A DNA stretch of 64,000 nucleotides from NCBI RefSeq assembly GCF_002910915.1, contig NZ_NEUF01000186.1, positions 4,494-68,493 of the forward strand. The letters run 5' to 3'. The number at the start of each line of letters is the position of its first letter. Position 1 is the stretch's first letter. Below, piece after piece: positions 25,962-35,139 of the stretch. Position numbers and translations under genes: made by a program. The notes below the pieces were generated by a model. The model did not search any database, had not been told where the DNA came from, and saw nothing but the letters and a program-made list of their open reading frames with translations. Origin of the DNA: Streptomyces sp. SM10. GTDB lineage: Bacteria; Actinomycetota; Actinomycetes; Streptomycetales; Streptomycetaceae.

Positions 25962-27122
25962 CTAGTTGCCCTCCTCGGCGAACGATGCCTGGTAGGCGGC
26001 GAACTGGGCGCGCTCCTCGTCGACGAGCGGGTTGCCGTCGGCGTAGGCGTGGTCGAACAGCGCGAGGGGCTCCGGGTCGGGCATGGACCGCACCACGTCG
26101 CGCACCCGCTTGCCGAGGGTCTCGCTCTCCTCGTCCAGCGCGGTGAAGTACGCCGCGTCGGCGAGCTCCTGCTTCTCCAGATACGTCCGCAGCCGCAGGA
26201 TCGGGTCCTTGGCCTCCCAGGCCACCCGCTCCTCGTCCGCCCGGTACTTGGTCGGGTCGTCGGAGGTGGTGTGGGCGCCCATCCGGTAGGTGAACGCCTC
26301 GACGAGGGTCGGACCCTCGCCGCGCCGCGCCCGCTCCAGCGCCGACCTGGTGACGGCCAGGCACGCCAGCACGTCGTTGCCGTCGACCCGGACACCGGGG
26401 AAGCCGAAGCCCTGCGCGCGCTGGTAGAGCGGCACGCGCGTCTGCTTCTCGGTCGGCTCGGAGATCGCCCACTGGTTGTTCTGGCAGAAGAACACGACCG
26501 GGGCGTTGTAGACGGCGGAGAAGGTGAACGCCTCCGCGACGTCGCCCTGGCTGGAGGCACCGTCACCGAAGTACGCGACGACCGCCGAGTCCGCGCCGTC
26601 CTTGGCGACGCCCATGGCGTAGCCGGTGGCGTGCAGGGTCTGCGAGCCGATGACGATCGTGTAGAGGTGGAAGTTGTTGGTGCTGGGGTCCCAGCCGCCG
26701 TGGTTCACACCGCGGAACATCCCGAGCAGATTGGTCGGGTCGACCCCGCGGCACCAGGCGACACCGTGCTCGCGGTAGGTCGGGAAGACGTAGTCGTCGT
26801 CGCGCAGCGCCCGGCCGGAACCGATCTGCGCGGCCTCCTGGCCGAGCAGCGAGGCCCACAGGCCCAGCTCGCCCTGACGCTGGAGCGCGGTGGCCTCGGC
26901 GTCGAAGCGGCGGGTGAGGACCATGTCCCGGTAGAGGCCCCGGAGCTCGTCCGCGCTCAGGTCGATCTCGAAGTCCGGGTGCTCGACGCGCTCACCCTCG
27001 GGCGTCAGCAGCTGTACCAGCTGGGGCTCGGAAGCCTCCGGCGTCTGCGCGGGCGTCTTCGCGGCGCTGGTCCGCTTGCTGCTGCGTCGCGGTTTGCGCG
27101 CGGCAGTGCTCTCCACGGTCAC
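25962..27122 (-). CDS. bkdA1: Branched-chain 2-oxoacid dehydrogenase E1 alpha, cluster 1
   Basis: Alpha subunit, 386 residues. The thiamine-diphosphate motif is present, starting at GDGASSQGD (about residue 188) and ending about 27 residues later in the pair of asparagines of [11 protein letters not shown]. The N-terminal 30 residues are basic and alanine-rich and lack homology. First gene of the A1-B1-C1 operon. A GTG start is used. Upstream lies an AT-rich region with a 15-bp dyad (27307-27339), a plausible regulator site. Confidence 0.94.
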   Translation of the reverse strand: MTVESTAARKPRRSSKRTSAAKTPAQTPEASEPQLVQLLTPEGERVEHPDFEIDLSADELRGLYRDMVLTRRFDAEATALQRQGELGLWASLLGQEAAQIGSGRALRDDDYVFPTYREHGVAWCRGVDPTNLLGMFRGVNHGGWDPSTNNFHLYTIVIGSQTLHATGYAMGVAKDGADSAVVAYFGDGASSQGDVAEAFTFSAVYNAPVVFFCQNNQWAISEPTEKQTRVPLYQRAQGFGFPGVRVDGNDVLACLAVTRSALERARRGEGPTLVEAFTYRMGAHTTSDDPTKYRADEERVAWEAKDPILRLRTYLEKQELADAAYFTALDEESETLGKRVRDVVRSMPDPEPLALFDHAYADGNPLVDEERAQFAAYQASFAEEGN

Positions 27123-27306
27123 GTGCGTGCTCCTCCGTCGGTCCGGCCCCCGGGATGGCCGGGAACCAGTGCGGCTCGCCTGTGTCCGGACCCGTGCACG
27201 GGGTGGGTGCCACTCGGCCGGAACAAGCGTGACAGGTGCCCCGGCGAGCGTCCTGTCATAAGCACGTTACCCAGTGCATCGCATAACTGCGAAACACCTT
27301 GTGACC

Positions 27307-27339
27307 TGCGATTTTGCTTGGATTTCCAAGTAAATCGCA
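27307..27339. promoter_or_regulatory. AT-rich dyad upstream of bkdA1 and the response regulator
   Basis: Imperfect inverted repeat (27307-27321 with 27326-27339, one extra base in the left arm) centred on TTTCC. It sits in an AT-rich island between two divergent genes, unusual in this high-GC DNA. It could be an Lrp-type or other operator for either gene; which one is not shown. Confidence 0.6.
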
Positions 27340-27467
27340 AAAATCGCGAACTCTCGCTGGTCACAGCACCGGTAGCGGCACGACAGGCGGCCGGAACAAC
27401 GGCACGTTATCCCGGGCGACAGCCCCAGGGAAGGGCGGACGGGAAAGGAGTGTGTGAGACTTCGAAT

Positions 27468-28127
27468 GTGCGCGAAGAAGGAAAAATCACGGTATTCCTG
27501 CTCGACGATCATGAAGTCGTCCGGCGTGGCGTTCACGAGCTGTTGTCCGCCGAGGAGGGCATCGAGGTCGTGGGCGAGGCGGGCACGGCGGCGGACGCGC
27601 TCGCACGCATCCCGGCGACCCGGCCCGACGTCGCCGTCCTGGACGTGCGGCTGCCGGACGGCAGCGGGGTGGAGGTCTGCCGTGAGGTCCGGTCGAGGGA
27701 CGAGGACATCAAGTGTCTGATGCTCACCTCGTACGCCGATGACGAGGCCCTCTTCGACGCGATCATGGCCGGCGCCTCGGGATACGTACTGAAGGCCATC
27801 CGGGGCAACGAGCTGCTCAGCGCCGTCCGAGACGTGGCGGCAGGCAAGTCCCTGCTGGACCCCGCGGCGACTGCGCGCGTGCTGGAGCGGCTGCGTGAGG
27901 GCAAGGACGGCAAGGGCGACGACCGGCTCGCGGGCCTGACGGACCAGGAGCGCAGGATCCTCGACCTGATCGGTGAGGGACTGACGAACCGGGTGATCGG
28001 CGAGCGGCTGCACCTCGCCGAGAAGACCATCAAGAACTACGTCTCCAGCCTGCTGTCCAAGCTGGGGATGGAGCGGCGGTCGCAGGCGGCGGCGTACGTG
28101 GCGAGGCTCCAGGCCGAGAAGCGCTGA
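27468..28127 (+). CDS. LuxR-type response regulator (orphan)
   Basis: NarL/FixJ-type response regulator of 219 residues. The receiver domain (about 6-120) has the acidic pair DD in FLLDDHE, the phospho-accepting Asp in [11 protein letters not shown] (about 56), and the Lys of VLKAI. A LuxR helix-turn-helix (about 150-210) contains [30 protein letters not shown]. No histidine kinase gene is adjacent. The GTG at 27468 is preferred, though the AAGGAG upstream is 18 bases away and a GTG at 27450 is open. It is divergent from bkdA1. The S. coelicolor counterpart is also an orphan regulator. Confidence 0.92.
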   Translation: MREEGKITVFLLDDHEVVRRGVHELLSAEEGIEVVGEAGTAADALARIPATRPDVAVLDVRLPDGSGVEVCREVRSRDEDIKCLMLTSYADDEALFDAIMAGASGYVLKAIRGNELLSAVRDVAAGKSLLDPAATARVLERLREGKDGKGDDRLAGLTDQERRILDLIGEGLTNRVIGERLHLAEKTIKNYVSSLLSKLGMERRSQAAAYVARLQAEKR

Positions 28128-28212
28128 GACCGGGCGGGGCGGGGAGACGCCGGTCGGGCGAGGTGTGCGGGCGCCGACCACGGCGCCGCGACGGGCTGGG
28201 TGCGGGGGCGTC

Positions 28213-28294
28213 GGTCCCGGCGCCGCTCGGGACCCGGGGCAGGGACTTTGGTCCCGGCGCCGCTCGGGACCCGGGGCAGGGACTTTGGTCCCGG
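28213..28294 (+). repeat. 37-bp tandem duplication carrying DevR-like boxes
   Basis: Units at 28213-28249 and 28250-28286 are identical, and the first 8 bases of a third unit follow. Each junction creates GGGACTTTGGTCCC (28242-28255 and 28279-28292), a match to the DevR/DosR-type box GGGAC-N4-GTCCC. The boxes end about 60 bases before the next ATG. Confidence 0.85.
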
Positions 28295-28351
28295 TTCCTC
28301 GGGGGCGCCGGACCCTTACACGGCTCCTACCTGTGGCCCAGAGTGGAGCGC

Positions 28352-28828
28352 ATGCTTTCCTCCCGCCCCTCCGACACCGCAGGCGCCGGCCCCTCCGGCG
28401 GCTCCCCGGCCGCCTCCGATCGCGCGGAGAAGCTCCGCGCGATCGAACTGCTCGGCAGCGTCCGCTACGGCCGGCTGGCCATGAGCATGCGCGCCCTGCC
28501 CTTCCTGGCCGTGGCCCGGCACCTGGTGATCGAGGGCCGGGTGCTGCTGCGGATGCACCGGGGACTCGGCTTCCACGAGTCCTGCGACGGAAGCGTCATC
28601 GCGTACGGGGCGGACAACTTCAACTTCCCGGAGCCCGGCGGCAGGGAAGACCTCTGGTCGGTGCAGTTCACCGGCCCCGTGGAGATCGTGAATCCGGCCT
28701 CCTACCAGCGCGAACGCTTCGGAACCGGCCCGTCCGAGGTGAACGGCGAACACTTCGATCCGGTGTACCTCCGGCTCGATCCGCGTCTTGCGCACATGCA
28801 CACTCTGACCTTCGACGCAACCCCGTAA
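28352..28828 (+). CDS. Pyridoxamine 5'-phosphate oxidase-fold protein
   Basis: Cytosolic protein of 158 residues with a split-barrel flavin-binding fold: RYGRLAMSMRALPFLAVARHLVIEG near residue 35, and LWSVQFTGPVEIV near 108. The first 20 residues are polar and unstructured. Proteins of this fold bind FMN or F420, and some are induced by low oxygen. The duplicated DevR-like box just upstream suggests induction by a hypoxia or nitric oxide responsive regulator, an inference. A GTGGAG ribosome-binding site precedes the ATG. Confidence 0.85.
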   Translation: MLSSRPSDTAGAGPSGGSPAASDRAEKLRAIELLGSVRYGRLAMSMRALPFLAVARHLVIEGRVLLRMHRGLGFHESCDGSVIAYGADNFNFPEPGGREDLWSVQFTGPVEIVNPASYQRERFGTGPSEVNGEHFDPVYLRLDPRLAHMHTLTFDATP

Positions 28829-28853
28829 CCCCGGCCACGTAGCGTCACCTAAC

Positions 28854-29915
28854 ATGTGGCGGGTGCTGCGCTCATCTGTGCCCCTCCCGCCTGTCCCTCC
28901 GGTCGGCGAGGTCCTGCGCCGCTACCCCGACGCCGGGGAGCCCCTCGCCTGCGAGCCCCTCAGCAAGGGCCTGCTCAACCACGGTTACCGCGTGTCCACC
29001 ACGCGAGGCTCGTACTTCCTCAAGCACCATCTCGACAAGCACCACCTCGACGACGCCAGCGGCGACCACGCGACGATCGTCCGGCAGCACCGGGCGACCC
29101 AGCAGCTGCACTCCCTCGGCGTGCCGGTGGCCCCACCCCTCGCGGACACAGAGGGTGACACGGTGACCGTGATCGACGGGCGGCGCTACGCCCTGCACCG
29201 CTGGGTGGACGGCCTCCACCGGGACGGTGCCCAGCTGACGACGGCCCAGTCACGCAGGCTCGGGGCGCTCCTCGGCGCCGTGCACATGGGTCTGGAGCAG
29301 GTCATGGAGGCGGACCCGCAGTCTCCGGCACGGGCCCAGAGCCCCAGCCCCGACCCCACCGACACGTTCACGCTGATCGACGAGCTGCTGACGGCCGCGC
29401 GGCGGATGGGGCCCCGGGACGCCTTCGACGAGCTCGCCGTACACCGTCTCGTCGAACGCCGCGCCCTGCTGGAGCAGCACGCGCACCGGCGCCCGCCGAC
29501 GCCCGAGGGCTCCGCGAGGGGATGGGTGCACGGAGACTTCCACCCGCTGAACCTGCTCTACCGGGGGGCCGACCCCGTGGCGATCGTCGACTGGGACCGG
29601 CTCGCTGTGCAGCCGCGCGCGGAGGAGGCCGTACGCGCAGCGGCGATCTTCTTCGTCCGGCCGAACGGCGAGCTGGCACTGGAGAAGGTGCGGGCGTACG
29701 CCCGCGCGTACCGGCGGTCGGCGGGCGCGGGGGCGGCCGAGCTGGCGGCAGCCGTGCACCGGGTGTGGTGGGAGCGCCTCAACGACTTCTGGATACTCCG
29801 CTGGCGCTACCGCCTTCACGACCGCAGGGCCGACCCGCAGTTCCCTGCGGTGTCGGCCCTGGCGGTGTGGTGGACGCGCGAGTACGAGGCGGTCGGCGAG
29901 GCCTTCACGGGGTGA
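28854..29915 (+). CDS. Aminoglycoside phosphotransferase-fold kinase
   Basis: Cytosolic small-molecule kinase-like protein of 353 residues. It has the catalytic loop WVHGDFHPLNLLY (about residue 223) and the metal-binding DWDRL (about 243) of the APH/choline kinase family. A glycine-poor N-lobe carries KHHLDKHHLDDA, which could be an ATP loop variant. The natural substrate is unknown; some relatives phosphorylate homoserine, choline or antibiotics. It begins only 25 bases after the flavin-fold gene and may be co-transcribed with it. The stop is 11 bases from the convergent kinase gene. Confidence 0.85.
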   Translation: MWRVLRSSVPLPPVPPVGEVLRRYPDAGEPLACEPLSKGLLNHGYRVSTTRGSYFLKHHLDKHHLDDASGDHATIVRQHRATQQLHSLGVPVAPPLADTEGDTVTVIDGRRYALHRWVDGLHRDGAQLTTAQSRRLGALLGAVHMGLEQVMEADPQSPARAQSPSPDPTDTFTLIDELLTAARRMGPRDAFDELAVHRLVERRALLEQHAHRRPPTPEGSARGWVHGDFHPLNLLYRGADPVAIVDWDRLAVQPRAEEAVRAAAIFFVRPNGELALEKVRAYARAYRRSAGAGAAELAAAVHRVWWERLNDFWILRWRYRLHDRRADPQFPAVSALAVWWTREYEAVGEAFTG

Positions 29916-29925
29916 GGCCCCTCGG

Positions 29926-31533
29926 TCAGCCCTCCGTGGTGCCCGTCGAACCCGCGGCGGCACCCGCCGCCGCACCGCCGGCCGGGGTGCCCGCGGTGGT
30001 TCCGTCCGTCGTGCCCCCCGTGTCGTCACCGGTCCCGCCGCCCTCGGTGCCACCGTCCGACGTACCGCCGTCGTCCCCGGTCCCGCCGTCCGTCGTCGTG
30101 CCGCCGTCGGACGTTCCGCCCGTGCCCGGGTCCGTCGCCGTGGGCGTCTCGGTCGGCTCCTGGGTCGGCTCGGTCGGGTCCTGGGAGGGGGTGTACGACG
30201 GCTCGCGGGTCTCCCACGTCCGACCGCCCGAGGAACTGTCCGGTTCCTCGGTCTCCTCCGTCTCCTCGTCCGTCGGATCCGCCGAGGACGGAGTCTCCGA
30301 AGGAGAGGCGGAGGTGGAGGGCGTGGTCGGGGTCTTCTTGTTGCCGCCCAGGTCGGACGCCTGGAGGGCGAACGCGACACCCGCGCCGATCGCGATCAGC
30401 GCGAGCAGGACGAACAGCCACATCTTCCCGCGGCCGCCCCCGCCCTGGTGACCGCCCGCGTACGCGCCGTCGTCCGGGTTCATCGGCGGCAGGATCGGCC
30501 CCTGCGAGGTGTCCCCGTGCGTGGGGTACCCCATGGCCGCCGTACCGCCGCCCACGTTCATCGCCGCCGTGCGGCCGCTGTCGTGCGCGTCGACCGGGCC
30601 GGTGTTCCACGTGCCCGTGTGCCCGCCCTGGACCTGCAGCATCTGCAGGCTGTACTGGACGAGGCCGCGCATCTCCTCCGCGCTCTGGAACCGGTCGTCC
30701 GGGTCCTTCGCCAGGGACCGCATGACGAGTCCGTCCAGCTCCGGCGGGACGGCCCCCGCGGTCTGGGAGGGCGGCACCGGCATGTCCTGGACGTGCTGGT
30801 AGACCACCGAGAGCGGGGTCTCGCCCGTGAACGGGGGCCGCAGGGCGAGCAGCTCGTAGAGCAGGCATCCGGTGGCGTACAGGTCGGAGCGGTGGTCGAC
30901 CGCCTTGCCGAGGGCCTGCTCGGGGGAGAGGTACTGGGGCGTGCCCATGACCATGCCGGTCTGGGTCATCGTCGACTGGGCGCCGTGCAGCGCGCGGGCG
31001 ATGCCGAAGTCCATCACCTTGACCGCGCCGGAGTGCGTGATGATCACGTTCGCCGGCTTGATGTCCCGGTGCACGATGCCGTGCTGGTGGGAGTAGGCCA
31101 GGGCTTCGAGGACCCCCGAGACGATGATCAGCGCCTGCTCGGGCGGCGGCGCCTCCGCCTCGAGCAGCAGGTCGCGGATGGTGTTGCCCTCGACGAGCTC
31201 CATGACGATGTAGGGCACCGTCGACCCGCCCACGACGTCCTCACCGGAGTCGTACACGGCGACGATCGCGTGGTGGTTCAGCCCCGCCACGGACTGTGCC
31301 TCCCGCGTGAAGCGGGCCTTGGAGACCGGGTCCTCGGCCAGATCGGAACGGAGCAGTTTCACCGCTACCGTGCGTCCCAGACGGACGTCCTCCGCGGCGT
31401 AGACCTCGGCCATGCCGCCGCGGCCGAGCCGGTGTGTCATGCGGTAACGGCCGTCCCCGACCACACCGCCGACACCCCAGGAGTCGGTGCCATCCGAAAC
31501 TCCGCCGCCGTTTGCTTCGGATTCGGGTGCCAT
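29926..31533 (-). CDS. Membrane Ser/Thr protein kinase without PASTA domains
   Basis: Hanks-type kinase of 535 residues. The kinase domain (about 28-295) has GRGGMAEVY, VAVKLL, the HRD loop VHRDIKPANVI and DFGIAR, all intact. A linker of about 75 residues, one membrane helix (about 370-390, KMWLFVLLALIAIGAGVAFAL) and an extracellular tail follow. The tail is rich in Thr, Pro, Gly and Asp and ends in an Ala/Gly repeat; it has no PASTA repeat or other fold. It is likely a surface-linked sensor kinase with a disordered exterior. It is divergent from a second kinase, with a 295-bp shared upstream region. Confidence 0.94.
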   Translation of the reverse strand: MAPESEANGGGVSDGTDSWGVGGVVGDGRYRMTHRLGRGGMAEVYAAEDVRLGRTVAVKLLRSDLAEDPVSKARFTREAQSVAGLNHHAIVAVYDSGEDVVGGSTVPYIVMELVEGNTIRDLLLEAEAPPPEQALIIVSGVLEALAYSHQHGIVHRDIKPANVIITHSGAVKVMDFGIARALHGAQSTMTQTGMVMGTPQYLSPEQALGKAVDHRSDLYATGCLLYELLALRPPFTGETPLSVVYQHVQDMPVPPSQTAGAVPPELDGLVMRSLAKDPDDRFQSAEEMRGLVQYSLQMLQVQGGHTGTWNTGPVDAHDSGRTAAMNVGGGTAAMGYPTHGDTSQGPILPPMNPDDGAYAGGHQGGGGRGKMWLFVLLALIAIGAGVAFALQASDLGGNKKTPTTPSTSASPSETPSSADPTDEETEETEEPDSSSGGRTWETREPSYTPSQDPTEPTQEPTETPTATDPGTGGTSDGGTTTDGGTGDDGGTSDGGTEGGGTGDDTGGTTDGTTAGTPAGGAAAGAAAGSTGTTEG

Positions 31534-31828
31534 CAGTCCTCGCCGTCGTTTCTGTCCGCGCGTCCGCGGGTTCTCACGGTGCCTTGCTGCATTGCCACGT
31601 CACGCTACAGCCTCTGTCCGACACGCCGGATTCGAGAGTGACGGGCCATCCAATCGGCTCGCGCGCCGTCCGCGCAAATTCCATGCGCTTCCTGTAACGC
31701 TTCCGAGACGCTTCTTGTGCGTACGGTCACGGAACGGGCACCCGGCTTGACGTGTCGTACCCCTCGGGCAGACTTGGCCCGTCACAGGGATGATCGCGTC
31801 CGTCGGGCGCCGAGGGGGATGCAAGATC

Positions 31829-33451
31829 ATGAGCCACGACGGTGCACAGGGGCGCTACGCGGGCGGTTCCGTGGCCGGTGGCCGCTACCAGCTGCGTGAC
31901 CTGCTCGGCGAGGGGGGCATGGCGTCCGTCTACCTCGCGTACGACACCGCGCTCGACCGGCAGGTCGCCATCAAGACGCTCCACACGGAACTGGGGCGCG
32001 AACAGTCCTTCCGCGAGCGCTTCCGGCGTGAGGCGCAGGCCGTCGCCAAGCTGCAGCACACCAACATCGTCTCGGTCTTCGACACGGGCGAGGACGAGCT
32101 CGGCGGCGCGCTGATGCCGTACATCGTCATGGAGTACGTCGAGGGCCAGCCGCTCGGCTCCGTGCTCCAGTCGGACATCCAGCAGTACGGCGCGATGCCG
32201 GCCGACAAGGCGCTCAAGGTGACGGCGGACGTGCTCGCCGCCCTGGAGACCAGCCACGAGATGGGCCTGGTCCACCGCGACATCAAGCCCGGCAACGTGA
32301 TGATGACCAGGCGCGGCGTCGTGAAGGTCATGGACTTCGGCATCGCCCGGGCCATGCAGTCGGGGGTCACCTCGATGACCCAGACCGGCATGGTCGTCGG
32401 CACCCCCCAGTACCTCTCCCCCGAGCAGGCGCTCGGCCGCGGCGTCGACGCGCGCTCCGACCTCTACTCGGTCGGCATCATGCTCTTCCAGCTGCTCACG
32501 GGACGCATCCCGTTCGACGCGGACTCGCCCCTGGCCATCGCCTACGCGCATGTGCAGGAGGAGCCGGTCGCACCCTCCAGCGTCAACCGGTCGATCACGC
32601 CCGCGATGGACGCCCTCGTCGCCCGCGCACTGAAAAAGAACCCGAACGAGCGCTTCCCGAGCGCCGCGGCGATGCAGGACGAGATCGCGCGCGTGCTGAG
32701 CGCGAGCGGACCCGCGGGCGCTCCGGTGATCACGGGCGGCAGCGGTCCGGCCAACAGCGGATCGGGCGTCGGCTCGGCGGTCTTCCCGCCCGTCGACCAG
32801 GCCACCCCGGCACCGCAGGGCGTGCAGACGCCGTACCAGCCGCACCCCCACCAGCAGCAGCACCAGCCGGGGCCGTACGCCACCCCCGCCCCCACTCCGG
32901 GCTACGGCTACCCGCAGGCGCCCCAGCCGTACGGGACCCCGGCGCACCTGGGGCACCAGACCCCACCGCCGTACACGATGTCCCCGCAGACGACCGCGGG
33001 AGGCACGGGCGGCGGCTCCAGGCGGAACATGCCCGTCGTCGTCGGGGCGATCGTCGTGGCCCTCGTCGCGATCGGCGGGCTCGTCACCTTCCTGAGCATG
33101 CAGGACGACGACTCGGGCAAGGGCGGCGATCCGAGCACCAGCGAGTCCCCCGTGGCCGGGGAGCACAAGGCTCCGGAGCGGAACCGGACGATGGACGAGG
33201 ACGAGTGCACCGACCCCACCGAGGACTCGGACGACCCGGCCAAGGTCCAGGCGCCGAACTTCGTCTACAAGGACATCCTCTCGGCGAGGGCCTGTGCCGA
33301 CGCGGCGGGCTGGACGGTCAAGGTCATCGAGGTGGAGGGAAACACCTACGCCGAGGACCAGGTCATCGACCAGTTCCCGACGTCGGGAACGGCCGTGCCC
33401 GAGCGGGGCGCCCACTTCGAACTGCGGATCGCGACCGGCGACCCGGCCTGA
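31829..33451 (+). CDS. Membrane Ser/Thr protein kinase with one PASTA-like domain
   Basis: Hanks-type kinase of 540 residues. The kinase domain (about 17-280) has GEGGMASVY, VAIKTL, VHRDIKPGNVM and DFGIARAM. A Pro/Gln/Tyr-rich linker (about 310-390) precedes a membrane helix (about 405-430, PVVVGAIVVALVAIGGLVTFL). An acidic linker and a single PASTA-like module (about 465-540) follow. PASTA modules bind muropeptides or lipid II fragments, so it may sense the cell wall. Chosen ATG 31829 follows GAGGGG. A paralogue of the divergent neighbouring kinase. Confidence 0.94.
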   Translation: MSHDGAQGRYAGGSVAGGRYQLRDLLGEGGMASVYLAYDTALDRQVAIKTLHTELGREQSFRERFRREAQAVAKLQHTNIVSVFDTGEDELGGALMPYIVMEYVEGQPLGSVLQSDIQQYGAMPADKALKVTADVLAALETSHEMGLVHRDIKPGNVMMTRRGVVKVMDFGIARAMQSGVTSMTQTGMVVGTPQYLSPEQALGRGVDARSDLYSVGIMLFQLLTGRIPFDADSPLAIAYAHVQEEPVAPSSVNRSITPAMDALVARALKKNPNERFPSAAAMQDEIARVLSASGPAGAPVITGGSGPANSGSGVGSAVFPPVDQATPAPQGVQTPYQPHPHQQQHQPGPYATPAPTPGYGYPQAPQPYGTPAHLGHQTPPPYTMSPQTTAGGTGGGSRRNMPVVVGAIVVALVAIGGLVTFLSMQDDDSGKGGDPSTSESPVAGEHKAPERNRTMDEDECTDPTEDSDDPAKVQAPNFVYKDILSARACADAAGWTVKVIEVEGNTYAEDQVIDQFPTSGTAVPERGAHFELRIATGDPA

Positions 33452-33569
33452 CCGGCCTCTTCCCCTCACCCTCCGGCTGCGCCCGAGCTGACTCCCCTCG
33501 CCATCAGGGGATGCGGCTTCCGGACGCATTCGGGATGCCGGACATATCGGAGCATGTGACGCTGATCTC

Positions 33570-34076
33570 ATGCCTCCAGGACTCCCGGCTTCACGGTCGT
33601 CACGGTGCGTCGTCTGCCTGGTGATGGCGGTCGGGGTGGCACTCGGACCGCCGGCCTGGGCACAGACGGACGGTGGAGCCTCCGCCTCCTCGCCCCCTGG
33701 CCACCTGGCACCGGCGAAGCCCTCGGATTCCCCGTCCCCCTCCGTGAGCGCATCCGCCGAGCAGCCGCCCTTCGCCGGGCGGCAGGCAGGGGAGGGGCGG
33801 GCTCGGCCGGGGCGGTCGCTCTCCCCTCAGGACATCGCGGACTCCGAGGCCGCGGCGGACGAGGTGCCGCCGGATCAGGATCCCGTGGACCGGCCCGCTT
33901 TCACACCGCCGCCCGGGGCGTTCCCCGAGCCCGGTGAGACCGAGCGCCAGCGGCAGCGACAGGCGCTGGACGAACCCGCTCTGCGTCAGGTACGGGACGT
34001 CTCGCTGGGGTCGGGAATCGCCCTGGTGGGGCTGGGCCTGGCGTTCCTGGCGCTGCGTATGCGCCGCACGGACTGA
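33570..34076 (+). CDS. Exported Pro/Ala-rich protein with C-terminal membrane anchor
   Basis: Protein of 168 residues: a signal peptide (about 1-31, ending AWAQ), a disordered Ser/Pro/Glu-rich middle, and a hydrophobic helix (SLGSGIALVGLGLAFLALR) followed by RRTD. It would be tethered to the membrane with an extracellular loop of about 115 residues. I recognise no domain. It lies about 120 bases after the PASTA kinase in the same direction, possibly in one operon, but a functional link is not shown. Confidence 0.75.
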   Translation: MPPGLPASRSSRCVVCLVMAVGVALGPPAWAQTDGGASASSPPGHLAPAKPSDSPSPSVSASAEQPPFAGRQAGEGRARPGRSLSPQDIADSEAAADEVPPDQDPVDRPAFTPPPGAFPEPGETERQRQRQALDEPALRQVRDVSLGSGIALVGLGLAFLALRMRRTD

Positions 34077-34259
34077 CGCGGCCACCCTCTGACCAGGGAC
34101 GCTGTCCACCGGCCGTGACCAGGTCCGGCTCCGGTCGCAGTGCACACGGCCACCTGCCGAGACGCACATTCCGTGATTCCTGTGCGTCCGGGAGCGAGTG
34201 GTCATCCCGTTCCGGGGGCACCACCATGTGGTGAGGCCTGCGTGCGAGACAATGGCGTC

Positions 34260-34808
34260 ATGGAGATGCCGAGGAATGAACGGTCGCAGGAGCACCCCCA
34301 AGTCCTCGTGGTGGGGCAGGACGGAATGGCTATCGGCGGCGGTGGCGGTGACGATGAATCACGTGAGATCCCGGTGACGGAGATGGTCGAGCAGCCCGCG
34401 AAGGTCATGCGCATCGGCAGCATGATCAAGCAGCTTCTCGAGGAGGTCAGGGTGGCTCCTCTCGACGAGGCGAGCCGGGTCAGGCTGAAGGAGATCCATG
34501 CGAGCTCGGTGAAGGAGCTCGAGGACGGTCTGGCGCCGGAGCTCGTGGAGGAGCTGGAACGGCTCTCGCTGCCGTTCACCGAGGAGTCCGTGCCCTCCGA
34601 GGCGGAGCTGCGGATCGCGCAGGCCCAGCTGGTCGGCTGGCTGGAGGGCCTCTTCCACGGCATCCAGACGGCGCTCTTCGCCCAGCAGATGGCGGCCCGT
34701 GCTCAGCTGGAGTCCATGCGCCGCGCCCTTCCTCCGGGCGTCGGCCATGAGGACGAGGAAGGCGGCGTCGACCCGCACGGACCGGCGCGCTCCGGCCCGT
34801 ACCTGTAA
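34260..34808 (+). CDS. bpa: Bacterial proteasome activator (Bpa/PafE)
   Basis: Helical ring-forming protein of 182 residues in the DUF2587 family. It docks on the 20S core and opens the gate without ATP, so that unfolded proteins can be degraded. The long helices fall at about 45-150 (EMVEQPAKVMRIGSM, EELERLSLPF, AQLVGWLEGLFHGIQTALFAQQMAARAQLESMRR). The C-terminus ends in GPYL, matching the GQYL gate-opening motif of M. tuberculosis PafE except for Pro in place of Gln. An ATG two codons downstream (34266) is possible. The proteasome genes are not in this window. A hairpin follows. Confidence 0.93.
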   Translation: MEMPRNERSQEHPQVLVVGQDGMAIGGGGGDDESREIPVTEMVEQPAKVMRIGSMIKQLLEEVRVAPLDEASRVRLKEIHASSVKELEDGLAPELVEELERLSLPFTEESVPSEAELRIAQAQLVGWLEGLFHGIQTALFAQQMAARAQLESMRRALPPGVGHEDEEGGVDPHGPARSGPYL

Positions 34809-34835
34809 CCGACGAATCACCGGGCGCGTTACGCA

Positions 34836-34870
34836 CGGGGCCCCGCACACGCCGTGTGTGCCGGGCCCCG
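34836..34870 (+). terminator. Proteasome activator terminator
   Basis: Arms 34836-34850 and 34856-34870 pair over 15 bp with one mismatch around a 5-base loop, 28 bases past the stop. Confidence 0.8.
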
Positions 34871-35139
34871 GCGTCTTCCCGTGGCACACGGCCGCGGTCG
34901 GGCCGCGCACCACGAAAGACACCGGGGTACGCGAACACGGTCAGCTCGCGCGTCGGGCCTCCCACCGCCGTAGCTGCCCGTGTGCCGGGGTCTGCCCGCT
35001 CCCGGGCGTGGGACGTGCCCTGCAGCCGCCTGTCGGGACCCCTGGGCCCCGCACGTACCGGGACCTGCCGCGCCCTGGGACGTACCCGTACGGGGCCTGC
35101 GTACGCGGACCTGCCCGCGCCTCCTGCGATCTGTTCGGC
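34871..35139. other. Intergenic stretch without recognised genes
   Basis: About 270 bases of irregular GC-rich sequence with several short TACC/GTAC and GGGACCTGCC-like repeats. I see no coding frame with good codon use, no RNA gene and no second strong hairpin. Confidence 0.5.
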
